The notes: a model not told the origin generated them from the letters alone. Positions 45,017-53,724 are shown, numbered from the stretch's first letter. The stretch is 64,000 bases of DNA from Rubripirellula obstinata (GCF_001642955.1 NZ_LWSK01000020.1:1-64000), one strand, 5' to 3'. Numbers and translations are program-made.

Positions 45017-46552
45017 ATGATCGCAACTGACCACATCAATGAATCGCCTGAACTGCAGCCATTCGATGAGCACAACCAAACGCTGGCCGACAATGTTCAT
45101 CCACAGACTTGGGTCAACCCTACACCATCAGGCCGCTACAACTTGGTCGTCATTGGGGCTGGAACGGCGGGCCTGGTGACTGCCGCGGGAGCTGCGGGCT
45201 TGGGTGCGAAGGTCGCGCTGATCGAACGCAATTTGATGGGTGGTGATTGTCTAAACGTTGGGTGTGTTCCTTCCAAAGCGATCATCAGTGCGGCTCGCGT
45301 TGCGGCGTCGGTCAAAAATGGCGACACGTTTGGCGTCAATGTCGATGGCTTTCAAGTTGACTTCGGCAAAGTAATGGAGCGAATGCGTTCGCTTCGCGCC
45401 GGTATCAGTCACCACGATTCGGCGAAGCGGTTTCAGGAATTGGGCGTCGATGTGTTCATCGGCAGCGGCAACTTTACGTCTTCAGGAACCGTCGAAGTCG
45501 GCGGCCAGACGCTGGAATTCAAACGAGCGGTGATCGCAACCGGCGCTCGTGCAGCAAACTTGCCAATCCCCGGCTTGGAAGACGTCAACGCGCTGACCAA
45601 CGAGACAATCTTTTCACTCACCGAATTGCCGGCAAGATTGACCGTGATCGGTGGTGGTCCCATCGGCAGCGAGATGGCTCAGTCGTTCGCACGTTTCGGA
45701 AGCCAAGTCACGCAAATTGAAAAAACAGAACACATCCTGGCTCGTGAGGACGCCGATGCTGCCAAAGTCGTGCAGGCGTCGATGGAGCGTGATGGCGTCA
45801 ACTTTTTAACCTCAGCCAATGTCAAACGCTTCGAGATGCGTGGCAGCGACAAGGTCACGATCTATGAAATCGACGGCGTCGAAAAGGAAGTTGCCAGCGA
45901 CGAGATCTTGATCGGCATCGGGCGAACGCCCAACGTCGATGGGATGGGACTAGAAAAGGTGGGTGTCAAGTTCGACAAGCGAACCGGTATCGAAGTCAAC
46001 GATAAGATGCAAACTGCCAACCCGATGATCTATGCAGCAGGCGATGTGGCATCCAAATTTAAGTTCACGCATGCGGCCGATTTTCTGGCGCGTATCGTGA
46101 TCGGAAACACATTGTTCAAGGGACGATCCAAGGCGAGCAACTTGGTGATTCCCTGGGCAACGTACACGTCGCCTGAACTCGCACACGTCGGCATGTCAAC
46201 ATCGGACGCCGCCGAAGCGGGCATCGAGATCGACACGTTCACTCAGCAACTGTCGGGGGTGGATCGTGCAATTTTGGAAGGCCAAACCGAAGGCTTTGCT
46301 CGGGTCCACGTCAAGAAAGGCACCGACCAAATTGTTGGCGCGACCATCGTCGCTGAAAATGCAGGCGACATGATCAGCGAATTCACCTTAGCGATGACCA
46401 ATGGGATCGGGTTGAAGAAGATTGGTTCGACGATCCACCCGTATCCCACCCAAGCGGAAGTGATTCGTAAGCTGGGCGATCAATTTAACAAGACTCGTCT
46501 GACACCGATGGTCAGCAAGCTGTTCAAGAAATGGCTCGCTTGGACAAGGTGA
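45017..46552 (+). CDS. FAD-dependent pyridine nucleotide-disulfide oxidoreductase, MerA-like
   Basis: This 511-residue flavoprotein belongs to the dihydrolipoamide dehydrogenase/mercuric reductase family. After a 40-residue N-terminal extension comes the FAD-binding GAGTAGL motif and the redox disulfide C78-L-N-V-G-C83. An NAD(P)-binding motif (VIGGGPIGSEMAQ), a second FAD motif (IYAAGDV) and the C-terminal dimer domain with the His base (STIHPYPTQAEV) follow. It lacks the metal-binding HMA domain and the C-terminal cysteine pair of true mercuric reductases, so the physiological substrate is unknown. It is read in the same direction as the dehydrogenase downstream, 168 bp apart. Confidence 0.88.
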   Translation: MIATDHINESPELQPFDEHNQTLADNVHPQTWVNPTPSGRYNLVVIGAGTAGLVTAAGAAGLGAKVALIERNLMGGDCLNVGCVPSKAIISAARVAASVKNGDTFGVNVDGFQVDFGKVMERMRSLRAGISHHDSAKRFQELGVDVFIGSGNFTSSGTVEVGGQTLEFKRAVIATGARAANLPIPGLEDVNALTNETIFSLTELPARLTVIGGGPIGSEMAQSFARFGSQVTQIEKTEHILAREDADAAKVVQASMERDGVNFLTSANVKRFEMRGSDKVTIYEIDGVEKEVASDEILIGIGRTPNVDGMGLEKVGVKFDKRTGIEVNDKMQTANPMIYAAGDVASKFKFTHAADFLARIVIGNTLFKGRSKASNLVIPWATYTSPELAHVGMSTSDAAEAGIEIDTFTQQLSGVDRAILEGQTEGFARVHVKKGTDQIVGATIVAENAGDMISEFTLAMTNGIGLKKIGSTIHPYPTQAEVIRKLGDQFNKTRLTPMVSKLFKKWLAWTR

Positions 46553-46720
46553 GTTTGTCTTGCCTTGGCGGGCGGCATGAACCGGGATGTCAATCAACTC
46601 TGGTAAAGTTTGGTGATTTTGCTCGGTCCGATGTCCACGACAAATTATTCTCGGGTTGTAGATAATCAAACTGTAAGCGAATGAATTTTCAACCAGCACT
46701 GATGCGAGAAAATTGGTTTC

Positions 46721-47944
46721 ATGGATTTCGACAACGAACAAGTCAATCAGATCGTAAGCAACGTCCTCAGGAAAGTGAATCGAGGGCCAAGCGACACGAA
46801 TGAATCGCCAGATGAGACAATACCAGGCGGACAGAAATCAGGACGTGCCGCCGTGTTGAAGGCACCCCGTCAACTTGAGATTGTCGAGTTTCCGTTGCGC
46901 CAAATTGGTCCGGATGAAATTTTGGTTAAGGTTGAAGCCTGCGGAGTGTGTGGTACCGATATTCACTGCTACAAATCAGATCCGTTTGGCTTAGCGCCCG
47001 TGGTGTTGGGGCACGAAGGCACGGGGGAAGTGATTGAAGTTGGCCGGAACGTGCAAATGGATAGCGTCGGAAAGCCCGTTCGCGTTGGCGACAAGATTGT
47101 GACCAGTATTCTGGAGACTTCGGATAGCTGTATGATCGCAAAGTACAATCCGCTGAAGTCAAATCTGTGCGACGACTTGCGGGTTTACGGATTGTTGCCT
47201 GACGAACCACAGAATCACTTCAACGGGTATTTTGGCGAGTACTTGATTATCCGTCCCGAATCGTCGGTGTTTGTAGTCAATGAAATGAGCGTTGACTTGC
47301 GATGCCTGATCGAACCCGCAGCAGTCGTCTGTCACGCACTTGAACGCGCCAAGAACTCCGGTGCAACGTTGAATTTTCGTACCCGTGTTGTGGTCCAAGG
47401 CTGCGGCCCGATTGGGTTGTTGATGATTGCGGTGCTAAGGACTTATGGCATCAACAACATCATTGCGATCGATGGCAATGAAGGTCGATTGGCGATGGCA
47501 CAGTCGCTTGGTGCGGATGAGCTAATCAACTACCGTGACTATGCCGGTATCGATGAAATGGCGGCCAAGGTTGAAAGTCTGACCAAGGGACTTGGTGCCC
47601 ACTTCGGATTCCAAGTCACCGGTGTCCCGATCGCGTTTTCGAACCTGTTTAAGTGCATTCGGCGCGGAGGTGGAATTTGCGAAGTCGGGCATTTTGTCGA
47701 TGGCGGAGAGTGCGCGATCAATCCTCACAAAGACATTTGCCGCAAAGAGATTACGGTAACCGGCAGTTGGGTTTACAACAGTTTCGAGTACCCCAACGCC
47801 TATCACTTCTTGCAGAGAGCTGAACGCATTGGTTTACCAGTTGCCTCGCTAATCACCCACAAGTTTCCGCTCGATCGGATTCAAGAAGCGTTTGAAGTGA
47901 ACCTTCGTCAAGAAGGCGTGAAAGTTGTGGTTGAAATAACCTGA
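46721..47944 (+). CDS. Zinc-type alcohol dehydrogenase with N-terminal targeting-like helix
   Basis: This 407-residue medium-chain dehydrogenase has a typical core from about residue 44. The catalytic zinc region is ACGVCGTDIH (C77) and GHEGTGEV (H98, E99). The NAD(P)-binding motif is VVQGCGPIGLLMIAV. The four-cysteine structural zinc lobe is reduced to C137 and C150. Ahead of the core is a 43-residue extension: an amphipathic helix (VNQIVSNVLRKV, hydrophobic at 8, 11, 12, 15, 16, 19) and a flexible Pro/Gly/Ser linker. This matches the design of encapsulation peptides that carry enzymes into bacterial microcompartments. Planctomycete microcompartments handle lactaldehyde from rhamnose and fucose, so a lactaldehyde/propanediol role is possible, but unproven. 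Confidence 0.87.
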   Translation: MDFDNEQVNQIVSNVLRKVNRGPSDTNESPDETIPGGQKSGRAAVLKAPRQLEIVEFPLRQIGPDEILVKVEACGVCGTDIHCYKSDPFGLAPVVLGHEGTGEVIEVGRNVQMDSVGKPVRVGDKIVTSILETSDSCMIAKYNPLKSNLCDDLRVYGLLPDEPQNHFNGYFGEYLIIRPESSVFVVNEMSVDLRCLIEPAAVVCHALERAKNSGATLNFRTRVVVQGCGPIGLLMIAVLRTYGINNIIAIDGNEGRLAMAQSLGADELINYRDYAGIDEMAAKVESLTKGLGAHFGFQVTGVPIAFSNLFKCIRRGGGICEVGHFVDGGECAINPHKDICRKEITVTGSWVYNSFEYPNAYHFLQRAERIGLPVASLITHKFPLDRIQEAFEVNLRQEGVKVVVEIT

Positions 47945-47946
47945 TC

Positions 47947-49437
47947 TCATTTCCAAAGCAACATTGCTTTGATCTCCGCGGGCGTTGAGAATGCATTTCC
48001 GCCCTTGTTGGCACCGGTGATCCACCAGTAAAGCATTCCTGCGTCGGAACAATCAAATTTGTTGTTCTGGAATTTGACAACGCCATCTCGTTCGGCGTAT
48101 TGAAGCTGTTTCCAGATCCATTTGATGTTGGAATCACGTTGGCGTTTGGCCCAATCCCAATAGTTGATTGCCGTTTGCAAGCCAGCGTTCTGGTCACCGA
48201 TTTGGTGTTCCGTGACCCCGAAATCCAAGATCTGTTTCCAAGTGAAAAAATCACCGCTGTCATCATTGGCCGGGTGATGCGAAACCACGTGTACGTGCCG
48301 ATGTTTTGCCGGCGCTGCAGCCTGCAACGCGAAACCAATGATGTCGGGTTCGCCCGCTTCGATGATCCAAAGCGGATTGTCCTTGGACGATGCGTCGATC
48401 GCATCACGCAGGTCGTTCACGGCCGCCTCTTGCTGGGTTCTGCAATTAAAAATGCTTTTCAGATTGTTGAAAGGTCCGAACTTTGTGACTCCGTCTTCGC
48501 AGAGTCGTTGCAGCACTTTTTGGCGTCGTCGTTCATCTGATTTGGAAATGCGATTGACCGGTTTTAGATCGCATGAATGCGAAAGGTGAACCAAGCGATC
48601 ATTCAAACCGGATGCCTTCAACAGGCCAAACATCACAGCGGTAGCGCCGATGTCGTCAGGGTCGGGTGAATTCCCGTCAGCGACGACAGCTAATCGACCG
48701 ACTGGCGGATCGATCAATTCAGAAATTTTGGTCGAACTGGATTCATCCGCAGTCGCAGCGCCGCTGGATAAGGTTTCCGAAACTGCAAGATCTTGCGCGT
48801 CTTTTGCGGTCACGGATTGGTGGCGAAAGACGATTCGGTCCAGCTTGAAACCCTTTGAGCGACCAGAAACCACTAGCGTATAAAGATTGCCAGTATTGAA
48901 ACGATAGATGGCGACTCTTTTGTTGCTGTGTCCACCGGGATCAAGTTGGTTGCCTGAGGCCCAAACAAATTCTTTGTCCTTGCCACCAAAAAACTTGGTG
49001 TCTTTTTTCAGCAGCGGTAGCGGTGCGTGATCGCCATGCTTGTCGCCGGAATTTGGCCCCGAGTCAAAGTTGCCTTGAACTCGGACAAAACAATCATTGG
49101 CGACGTCTTTTCGTGTTTCGCCATCGATGACTTGCGTTTCGCGAGCGCAATGCAGGTGCAAGGAATACAAACCGGGTTTGTTGATTTTGAATGTGTATTG
49201 AAGCGGCGAATTGGGCCGACCAGTCAGGTATTCGTTGCCGGTGAAATTCAGATACCCTTTGCCGGCATGACCCTGAATCGAGTTTTCTCTTCGCCAGCTA
49301 CCAAGTCGTGAAGGAGTGTTTTCGGCTTCGAACACCACCAACCCGTTTTGTTCTTGATAAACCGGGTTTGCCAAAGAGTTACCGACGCAGCCAATCATGA
49401 CAGCAGCGATCATCAGTAATCGGGTTGAAGGGTTCAT
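47947..49437 (-). CDS. Secreted protein with carbohydrate-binding and nucleoside-hydrolase-like domains
   Basis: This is a 496-residue exported protein (signal peptide about 1-23). Residues about 25-210 form a beta-sandwich like carbohydrate-binding modules (VVFEAENTPSRLGSW, LYSLHLHCARET). Residues about 240-490 resemble the inosine-uridine nucleoside hydrolase/DUF1593 fold, with the metal-binding Asp cluster in DGNSPDPDDIGA and IIEAGEPDIIGFAL. Its start codon overlaps the stop of the BNR-4 gene by 4 bp (ATGA), so translation is coupled to it. In this setting it probably acts on a glycan product rather than on nucleosides; this is inference. Confidence 0.8.
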   Translation of the reverse strand: MNPSTRLLMIAAVMIGCVGNSLANPVYQEQNGLVVFEAENTPSRLGSWRRENSIQGHAGKGYLNFTGNEYLTGRPNSPLQYTFKINKPGLYSLHLHCARETQVIDGETRKDVANDCFVRVQGNFDSGPNSGDKHGDHAPLPLLKKDTKFFGGKDKEFVWASGNQLDPGGHSNKRVAIYRFNTGNLYTLVVSGRSKGFKLDRIVFRHQSVTAKDAQDLAVSETLSSGAATADESSSTKISELIDPPVGRLAVVADGNSPDPDDIGATAVMFGLLKASGLNDRLVHLSHSCDLKPVNRISKSDERRRQKVLQRLCEDGVTKFGPFNNLKSIFNCRTQQEAAVNDLRDAIDASSKDNPLWIIEAGEPDIIGFALQAAAPAKHRHVHVVSHHPANDDSGDFFTWKQILDFGVTEHQIGDQNAGLQTAINYWDWAKRQRDSNIKWIWKQLQYAERDGVVKFQNNKFDCSDAGMLYWWITGANKGGNAFSTPAEIKAMLLWK

Positions 49438-50906
49438 TGCGCAGTTTCCGTTAGTCGATAATCAATAACGTGTAAGGACGATGGGAATCCGTTGAGCGGT
49501 TCATTGAGGTTGGTTTCCAAGAGCCTAGCGGGTGCAGTTTGGCTGTAAATCGAAAGCACTTTTTCCGCCTCCCATCGTTGTAAATCAACCAACGCGTCGC
49601 CGATGGTTGACTCGCGTTTGCTGAGCTTAACGTTGCTCCAATCCCAACCTGTGCTGTCAACGCGTGGTGATCCCTTCGCGATCAATAGCTGATCATTGTC
49701 AGTGTAAACGAGGACAAATGATCGATCTTTCGTTCCCACCAACTTTGGTCGATCTCCGGCGAACGGCAGCACTTCTTTTTGCCAGGTTCCATCGCTGCTT
49801 CGCCAGTAATGATGGTAACGTTTTTCCCAGGTCCCCTGGGGTTTTCCTGGCAGATGATGTCGCAGCAAAACGTGAATGCTGCCGTCCTGGTAAGCGTAAT
49901 GCGTGTTCTGGTTCGTCAGTCCGAAATTGATCGGGATCGGTGCGACAACCAAACCGGGACTGTTTAGGTGAATGAATTTCTTACCAGTTTCTGCGATCTG
50001 TTTTCCGTTTGAATTGTGCCACGTGCGTCCGTCGTCGTCGCTGTAAGCGTAACAAAGATCGTGCTGGTTTTTCGGATTCGTTTTCTCGAATCGGTCCCGC
50101 CAAATCCAGGAAGCATGCAATCGGTTTCCCGCGTAAGAAACTGAATCAACGTAGGGGCAACGGTACAGGCTGGTTTCGCCATCGACCGAGTAGGTGCCGA
50201 TGTCACGAGAAATAAACTTCCCAAGTCCTGGCGTCCAGTCATGCGTGTCGCCATCGTATTCTTCAATGATGCCGTCACCGTTGCCCGAGGTGACCGCTCG
50301 ATAGTAGAGCATCAGATTGCCGTTTGGCGCTGGGACAAACCTTGGGTAGGTCACTGAATCATCAGGAGTGACTGAGCCGAGTGTATGAGAAACGCCGCCA
50401 AAAAGTTCGGCGGTCCAAGCGACGGAATCTGGATCGTGGGCGACTCCCAATTTTGAAACACGGTAATTCAATGGTGTTGCGTGATGGTCGAACGCCATGT
50501 GAATCGTGCCGTCTTTGTCGCAAATGCCTAGCACTGTCGCATTGTGTGAATCATTCGTCTTGAACTTGTGGTCCTGGAATCGAATAATTTCCCAATCGCT
50601 ACTTGGCAGCTTTCTGCGACCAATGCAAACACGCCGCTGTGCATCGTAGTAGGTGACGTATTGATAGCCGCGGTAGGTGGTTAGTGGCGTCTGTTGATGA
50701 GTTCGCCCGTTGACCGCAGTCGAAAAACGTGCTGCGGGACCGAACGCAAAAGTCAGAGCTTGTTGATCAACGGTTGTCTTATCGATCAGTTCAATCTGAT
50801 CTGTTTGCACCGGACGCTGGTCAGAACCTTCGACGGCTAATCCTTGGAATGGGGCCATGACGGCCAGTGCAAGTAAAGTCCATCGCAAGGTAGATAGAAA
50901 CGGCAT
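49434..50906 (-). CDS. BNR-4 propeller protein, candidate ulvan lyase (PL24/PL25-like)
   Basis: This 490-residue exported protein (signal peptide about 1-25) is a predicted seven-bladed propeller of the BNR-4 family. The region NDSHNATVLGICDKDGTIHM followed by AFDHHATPLNYR carries H121 and H141/H142. From memory, this matches the pair of catalytic histidines about 20 residues apart in PL24 and PL25 ulvan lyases. Repeated blade segments include DDDGRTWHN and WRSSDGTWQKE. Ulvan lyases cleave between rhamnose-3-sulfate and uronic acids. The wealth of rhamnosidases and a sulfatase in this window fits that role. BNR-4 proteins without lyase activity also exist, so the activity remains a candidate. 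It is the first gene of the coupled pair. Confidence 0.8.
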   Translation of the reverse strand: MPFLSTLRWTLLALAVMAPFQGLAVEGSDQRPVQTDQIELIDKTTVDQQALTFAFGPAARFSTAVNGRTHQQTPLTTYRGYQYVTYYDAQRRVCIGRRKLPSSDWEIIRFQDHKFKTNDSHNATVLGICDKDGTIHMAFDHHATPLNYRVSKLGVAHDPDSVAWTAELFGGVSHTLGSVTPDDSVTYPRFVPAPNGNLMLYYRAVTSGNGDGIIEEYDGDTHDWTPGLGKFISRDIGTYSVDGETSLYRCPYVDSVSYAGNRLHASWIWRDRFEKTNPKNQHDLCYAYSDDDGRTWHNSNGKQIAETGKKFIHLNSPGLVVAPIPINFGLTNQNTHYAYQDGSIHVLLRHHLPGKPQGTWEKRYHHYWRSSDGTWQKEVLPFAGDRPKLVGTKDRSFVLVYTDNDQLLIAKGSPRVDSTGWDWSNVKLSKRESTIGDALVDLQRWEAEKVLSIYSQTAPARLLETNLNEPLNGFPSSLHVIDYRLTETAQ

Positions 50907-51036
50907 GGCGACTCTTAATGTTAGGGAGATTGTCTTTGATCTATTTTATTCGCAAACAGAACATCAGTTCTAGGTATGACCGGTCGCAGATTAAGAAATG
51001 TGTTATACAACCTCGGCGGTTGCCGGCGACTTGCCC

Positions 51037-51106
51037 GTAGCTGATCCCGCCAAGGTTCAGTCGAGCTTGATCGGATCGTGGACTGAACCCTGGCGGGATC
51101 AGCTAC
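51037..51106. repeat. Palindromic repeat, family C
   Basis: Inverted repeat with arms GTAGCTGATCCCGCC.AGGTTCAGTC and complement GACTGAACCCTGGCGGG. It is related to 16591-16659. It lies between two minus-strand genes, upstream of the BNR-4 gene and 69 bp beyond the stop side of the HEXXH-motif gene. The rest of 50907-51174 shows nothing else. Confidence 0.85.
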
Positions 51107-51174
51107 GTTTAAACGACCTCTAAGAATCCCGGCGGGGATTGTCTTTCACGAGGATGCTAAGCGACCCATCGTAT

Positions 51175-51843
51175 TCAAGGTGCGATCTCTTTCAATGCTT
51201 TTGCGATTTCACTGTCTTCGGGGATTTTTCGGCGGCCATGGGCGGTCAGGCGATCGAGTTCGCGATAGCGGATCGATGCTAGATCAGACACCTTGGCAAA
51301 TTGGTTTTGCACATACTGGTCCACTTGATTTTGAACCCAGCGGGCGGTGACGGATTCGTCATCATCCACCGATCTTTCGATAAGCGTTTCTTGCCGAACG
51401 AGTTCCTGAAAGCGAACGGCCAATCGAGGATCGGCCGACAAACGCAGATGATCAAGTTCGTGCAGCACCAATGGATTTTTCCAAAAACCATCTGAATCAG
51501 GACGTTCTAAAAACCAGATTTCGTGAGTCGTTTTTAGCTGAACCGATCGAAAGCGAAGTCGAATTTGGCAGATCCGATTCGATGTGGTCTGACGAACGGT
51601 CCATCTTGGGTTGCTGCGATAGCGATGCACCATTCGATACGTCGTTTCCGCCATCATCCCTGCATTGGAAGGCTGTCGGCCACCAAATGAAATTTTCAAA
51701 CCACCTGCGTCGATCCAATGCTTAATCGATTCCGGCGGTTCCGGTAGTTCGTCCAAGTGAATCATTTGCGGTCCATCTGCCGGTGTTTCTTCGGAAAGAC
51801 ACGTCAAGCAACAACCAAATTGCCAGCAAAATAGGATCGCCAA
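51175..51843 (-). CDS. Unknown protein with HEXXH metallopeptidase-like motif
   Basis: This is a 222-residue protein. The N-terminal hydrophobic, Cys-rich stretch (MAILFCWQFGCCLTCLSEE) is probably a signal peptide, perhaps of a lipoprotein. Residue region about 127-140 reads VLHELDHLRLSAD, a perfect HEXXH zinc motif. It could be a small periplasmic metallopeptidase of the DUF922 type, but other family signs were not recognised. A charged helical C-terminal part follows. It is divergent from the gene at 52023. Confidence 0.65.
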   Translation of the reverse strand: MAILFCWQFGCCLTCLSEETPADGPQMIHLDELPEPPESIKHWIDAGGLKISFGGRQPSNAGMMAETTYRMVHRYRSNPRWTVRQTTSNRICQIRLRFRSVQLKTTHEIWFLERPDSDGFWKNPLVLHELDHLRLSADPRLAVRFQELVRQETLIERSVDDDESVTARWVQNQVDQYVQNQFAKVSDLASIRYRELDRLTAHGRRKIPEDSEIAKALKEIAP

Positions 51844-52022
51844 CCAGTAGTGGCGCTTGAGCCCAAGAAACTCAGACGATTGAAATGTTTGGCCTTTACA
51901 CCTAGCCCAAAAAAACAGTAACGGAGGAGTAACGTCTTTCGTTTTAAAGAGAGATAGTCGTGGGTGGGTAGACAGAAGAGAAGCGAAAATTTTTCTGCAC
52001 CTTACGAATAAAGGAAGCGGCG

Positions 52023-52529
52023 ATGGGATTTCCTCTGCCTACCAATCTTACGTTGACGAAGGCCGTTGTGGCACTCGTGATGGTTGCCAGTTTTCAACTA
52101 TTGGCAACGTCTTCCAATTTCTGCATCGCTGGCGGCGGCCGAACCGTTGTTCAAGATCAAGATTCCGAGAACGCATCAACGACCGCGATTCAGCTTGGTG
52201 AAAAGATTGAATACGTCGATCTCATTGAACTGAATCACTTTATTGACGATCAGGGACGCCAGGTTTTTCGACAGTTGGTGTTCTACGATTGGTCGGACCT
52301 CGACAAGCGATTCCAAGTTCGAGCGTGGCGACTGATCAAAAACGACCGGCAACTTCCTCGTCGTTTTTGGACACCCAAACGGTACGAATGTCACTGGCAC
52401 GATGACGGCCAACGCAGGACCGTCTCAGCAAAACAATTGCGAGAAACCTGGACTCAGCAAGACCCGGAAAGGGTGAACCGAAAGTTCTTACCCGAAGATC
52501 AACGGGTACCGCTTTTCGCAAAAGACTAA
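52023..52529 (+). CDS. Secreted hypothetical protein
   Basis: This is a 168-residue exported protein preceded by AAAGGAAG. The N-terminus (LTKAVVALVMVASFQLLATS) is a signal peptide ending near residue 36. The mature domain (about 60-168) has alternating beta segments (GRQVFRQLVFYDWSDLDKRF) and several tryptophans (YECHWHDDG). I do not recognise the family. It shares a divergent promoter region with the HEXXH protein gene. Confidence 0.7.
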   Translation: MGFPLPTNLTLTKAVVALVMVASFQLLATSSNFCIAGGGRTVVQDQDSENASTTAIQLGEKIEYVDLIELNHFIDDQGRQVFRQLVFYDWSDLDKRFQVRAWRLIKNDRQLPRRFWTPKRYECHWHDDGQRRTVSAKQLRETWTQQDPERVNRKFLPEDQRVPLFAKD

Positions 52530-52908
52530 AGCAGTTTAGGACCGTCGGAACAATAAATGGCGTAGCTAAACTCGCCAAGAGTTTCGGCAGCTCGACAAAC
52601 CGAAAGTCTTGGCGACTTTCGCTACCAATTTTCCAGCCACTAATTGTTCCGACGGTCCTTATTCCCAACCCGAACGCTTAAGCGAGGGATCTTGCTTGAC
52701 CTGGAAATCCCTCGCTTACGCGTTCGGGTTGGGATTTTGTGGGATCCAGTCGGCTGAAACTGTTTCTTGACAATTTCTTAACGTAGGCCGGAACAAGCGC
52801 AGCGAAGTTCCGGCAATTGCATTGAAAGGTGTTGGATTGCCGGAACTGCGCTTCGCTTGTTCCGGCCTACATCAGTTCTGCAAATGCTCTGGCATTCCAC
52901 AATGGTTT
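52530..52908. repeat. Three adjacent palindromic repeats (families B, A and a third)
   Basis: In 379 bp without a gene, three long palindromes stand head to tail. They are a nested family B element (52539-52658, inner core 52562-52625), a family A element (52663-52734), and an element with 35-bp arms at 52783-52817 and 52836-52870 (GTAGGCCGGAACAAGCGCAG and complement, few mismatches). They separate convergent genes and would fold as three strong hairpins in either transcript. Confidence 0.9.
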
Positions 52909-53724
52909 TTAGCTTCTGACGGTGCCGGTCATGCGGTCAAAGAAGATGCGTGCGTGTTCAAGCACGTCGTCGTAACCGACGTTCTCGACATCTTCGCCAA
53001 TCAATTCGATTTCCATTGGTCCGCTGTACCCGGAATCGATCAAGCAGTCAAAGATTTTTTGGTTGGCGATGCAACCGTCGCCAAGCAAGCAGCGGTTCAT
53101 TTCGCCGACTGGGCTGTGGCGACCATCGCCAAATTGAACCAGACGCAGGTATGGCACCACATCGGGCAACCACGCCAATGTGTCTTCATCCATGCCGACA
53201 TGATAAGTGTCTAACGTCATGCCCAAGTTTGGGTGCCCGACGGTTTCAATGATATCCAGCGCCGCTTGCAAATCATTGATGAACGACCACTCGTCGCCGC
53301 AACCGGGATGAATCGGTTCGAGCGAAAGTTGGACACCGAAACTTTCGGCCGCAAGCGAAATTTCTAGCAGTGCATCACACAACGTTCGACGTGCGTGCGA
53401 TCGGATATGATTGTTGCGCCCGCCAGCAAGCACGATCAGGGTTTCCGCACGCAAGTTGGCCGCTTCGCGAACTGCTCCGATCGCATCGTTGACCGCGTCT
53501 AATACAGGACGCCCGTCGCTGCCAGTGAAACCGCCGGCCCATGATAGCGACGTTACCGCCAGCGAAGTTTCCGCGAGAAGTTCGATGGTTTGATCGAGAC
53601 CGTAGTCGGCAAGTTTGGGACGATAAATTCCGATGCCATCAAAACCATGTGCGGCATAGGCGGCTGCGTCGGTCGCCATGTCCCATCGCAAGGTTGATAA
53701 TTGGCTGATCGACAGCGTGTTCAT
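52909..53724 (-). CDS. Sugar phosphate isomerase/epimerase family protein
   Basis: This is a 271-residue TIM-barrel protein of the AP endonuclease 2-like fold (xylose isomerase-like), which includes sugar and keto-sugar epimerases. Metal-ligand candidates are E in LSLEPIHPG, D in LGMTLDTYHVG, and E in PMEIELIGED, in the order typical of the family. The start at 53724 (MNTLSISQLS) fits homologs; 52 more open codons upstream were left out, and MNRSG at 53745 is an alternative. It may process a monosaccharide released from the polysaccharide. The 206 bp upstream hold nothing I recognise. Confidence 0.85.
   Translation of the reverse strand: MNTLSISQLSTLRWDMATDAAAYAAHGFDGIGIYRPKLADYGLDQTIELLAETSLAVTSLSWAGGFTGSDGRPVLDAVNDAIGAVREAANLRAETLIVLAGGRNNHIRSHARRTLCDALLEISLAAESFGVQLSLEPIHPGCGDEWSFINDLQAALDIIETVGHPNLGMTLDTYHVGMDEDTLAWLPDVVPYLRLVQFGDGRHSPVGEMNRCLLGDGCIANQKIFDCLIDSGYSGPMEIELIGEDVENVGYDDVLEHARIFFDRMTGTVRS

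Noticed and set aside
45017-46552. Mercuric reductase (merA)
   Set aside because: The redox motif fits the wider family, but the metal-binding domain and the C-terminal cysteine pair are missing, and no mer genes are near.
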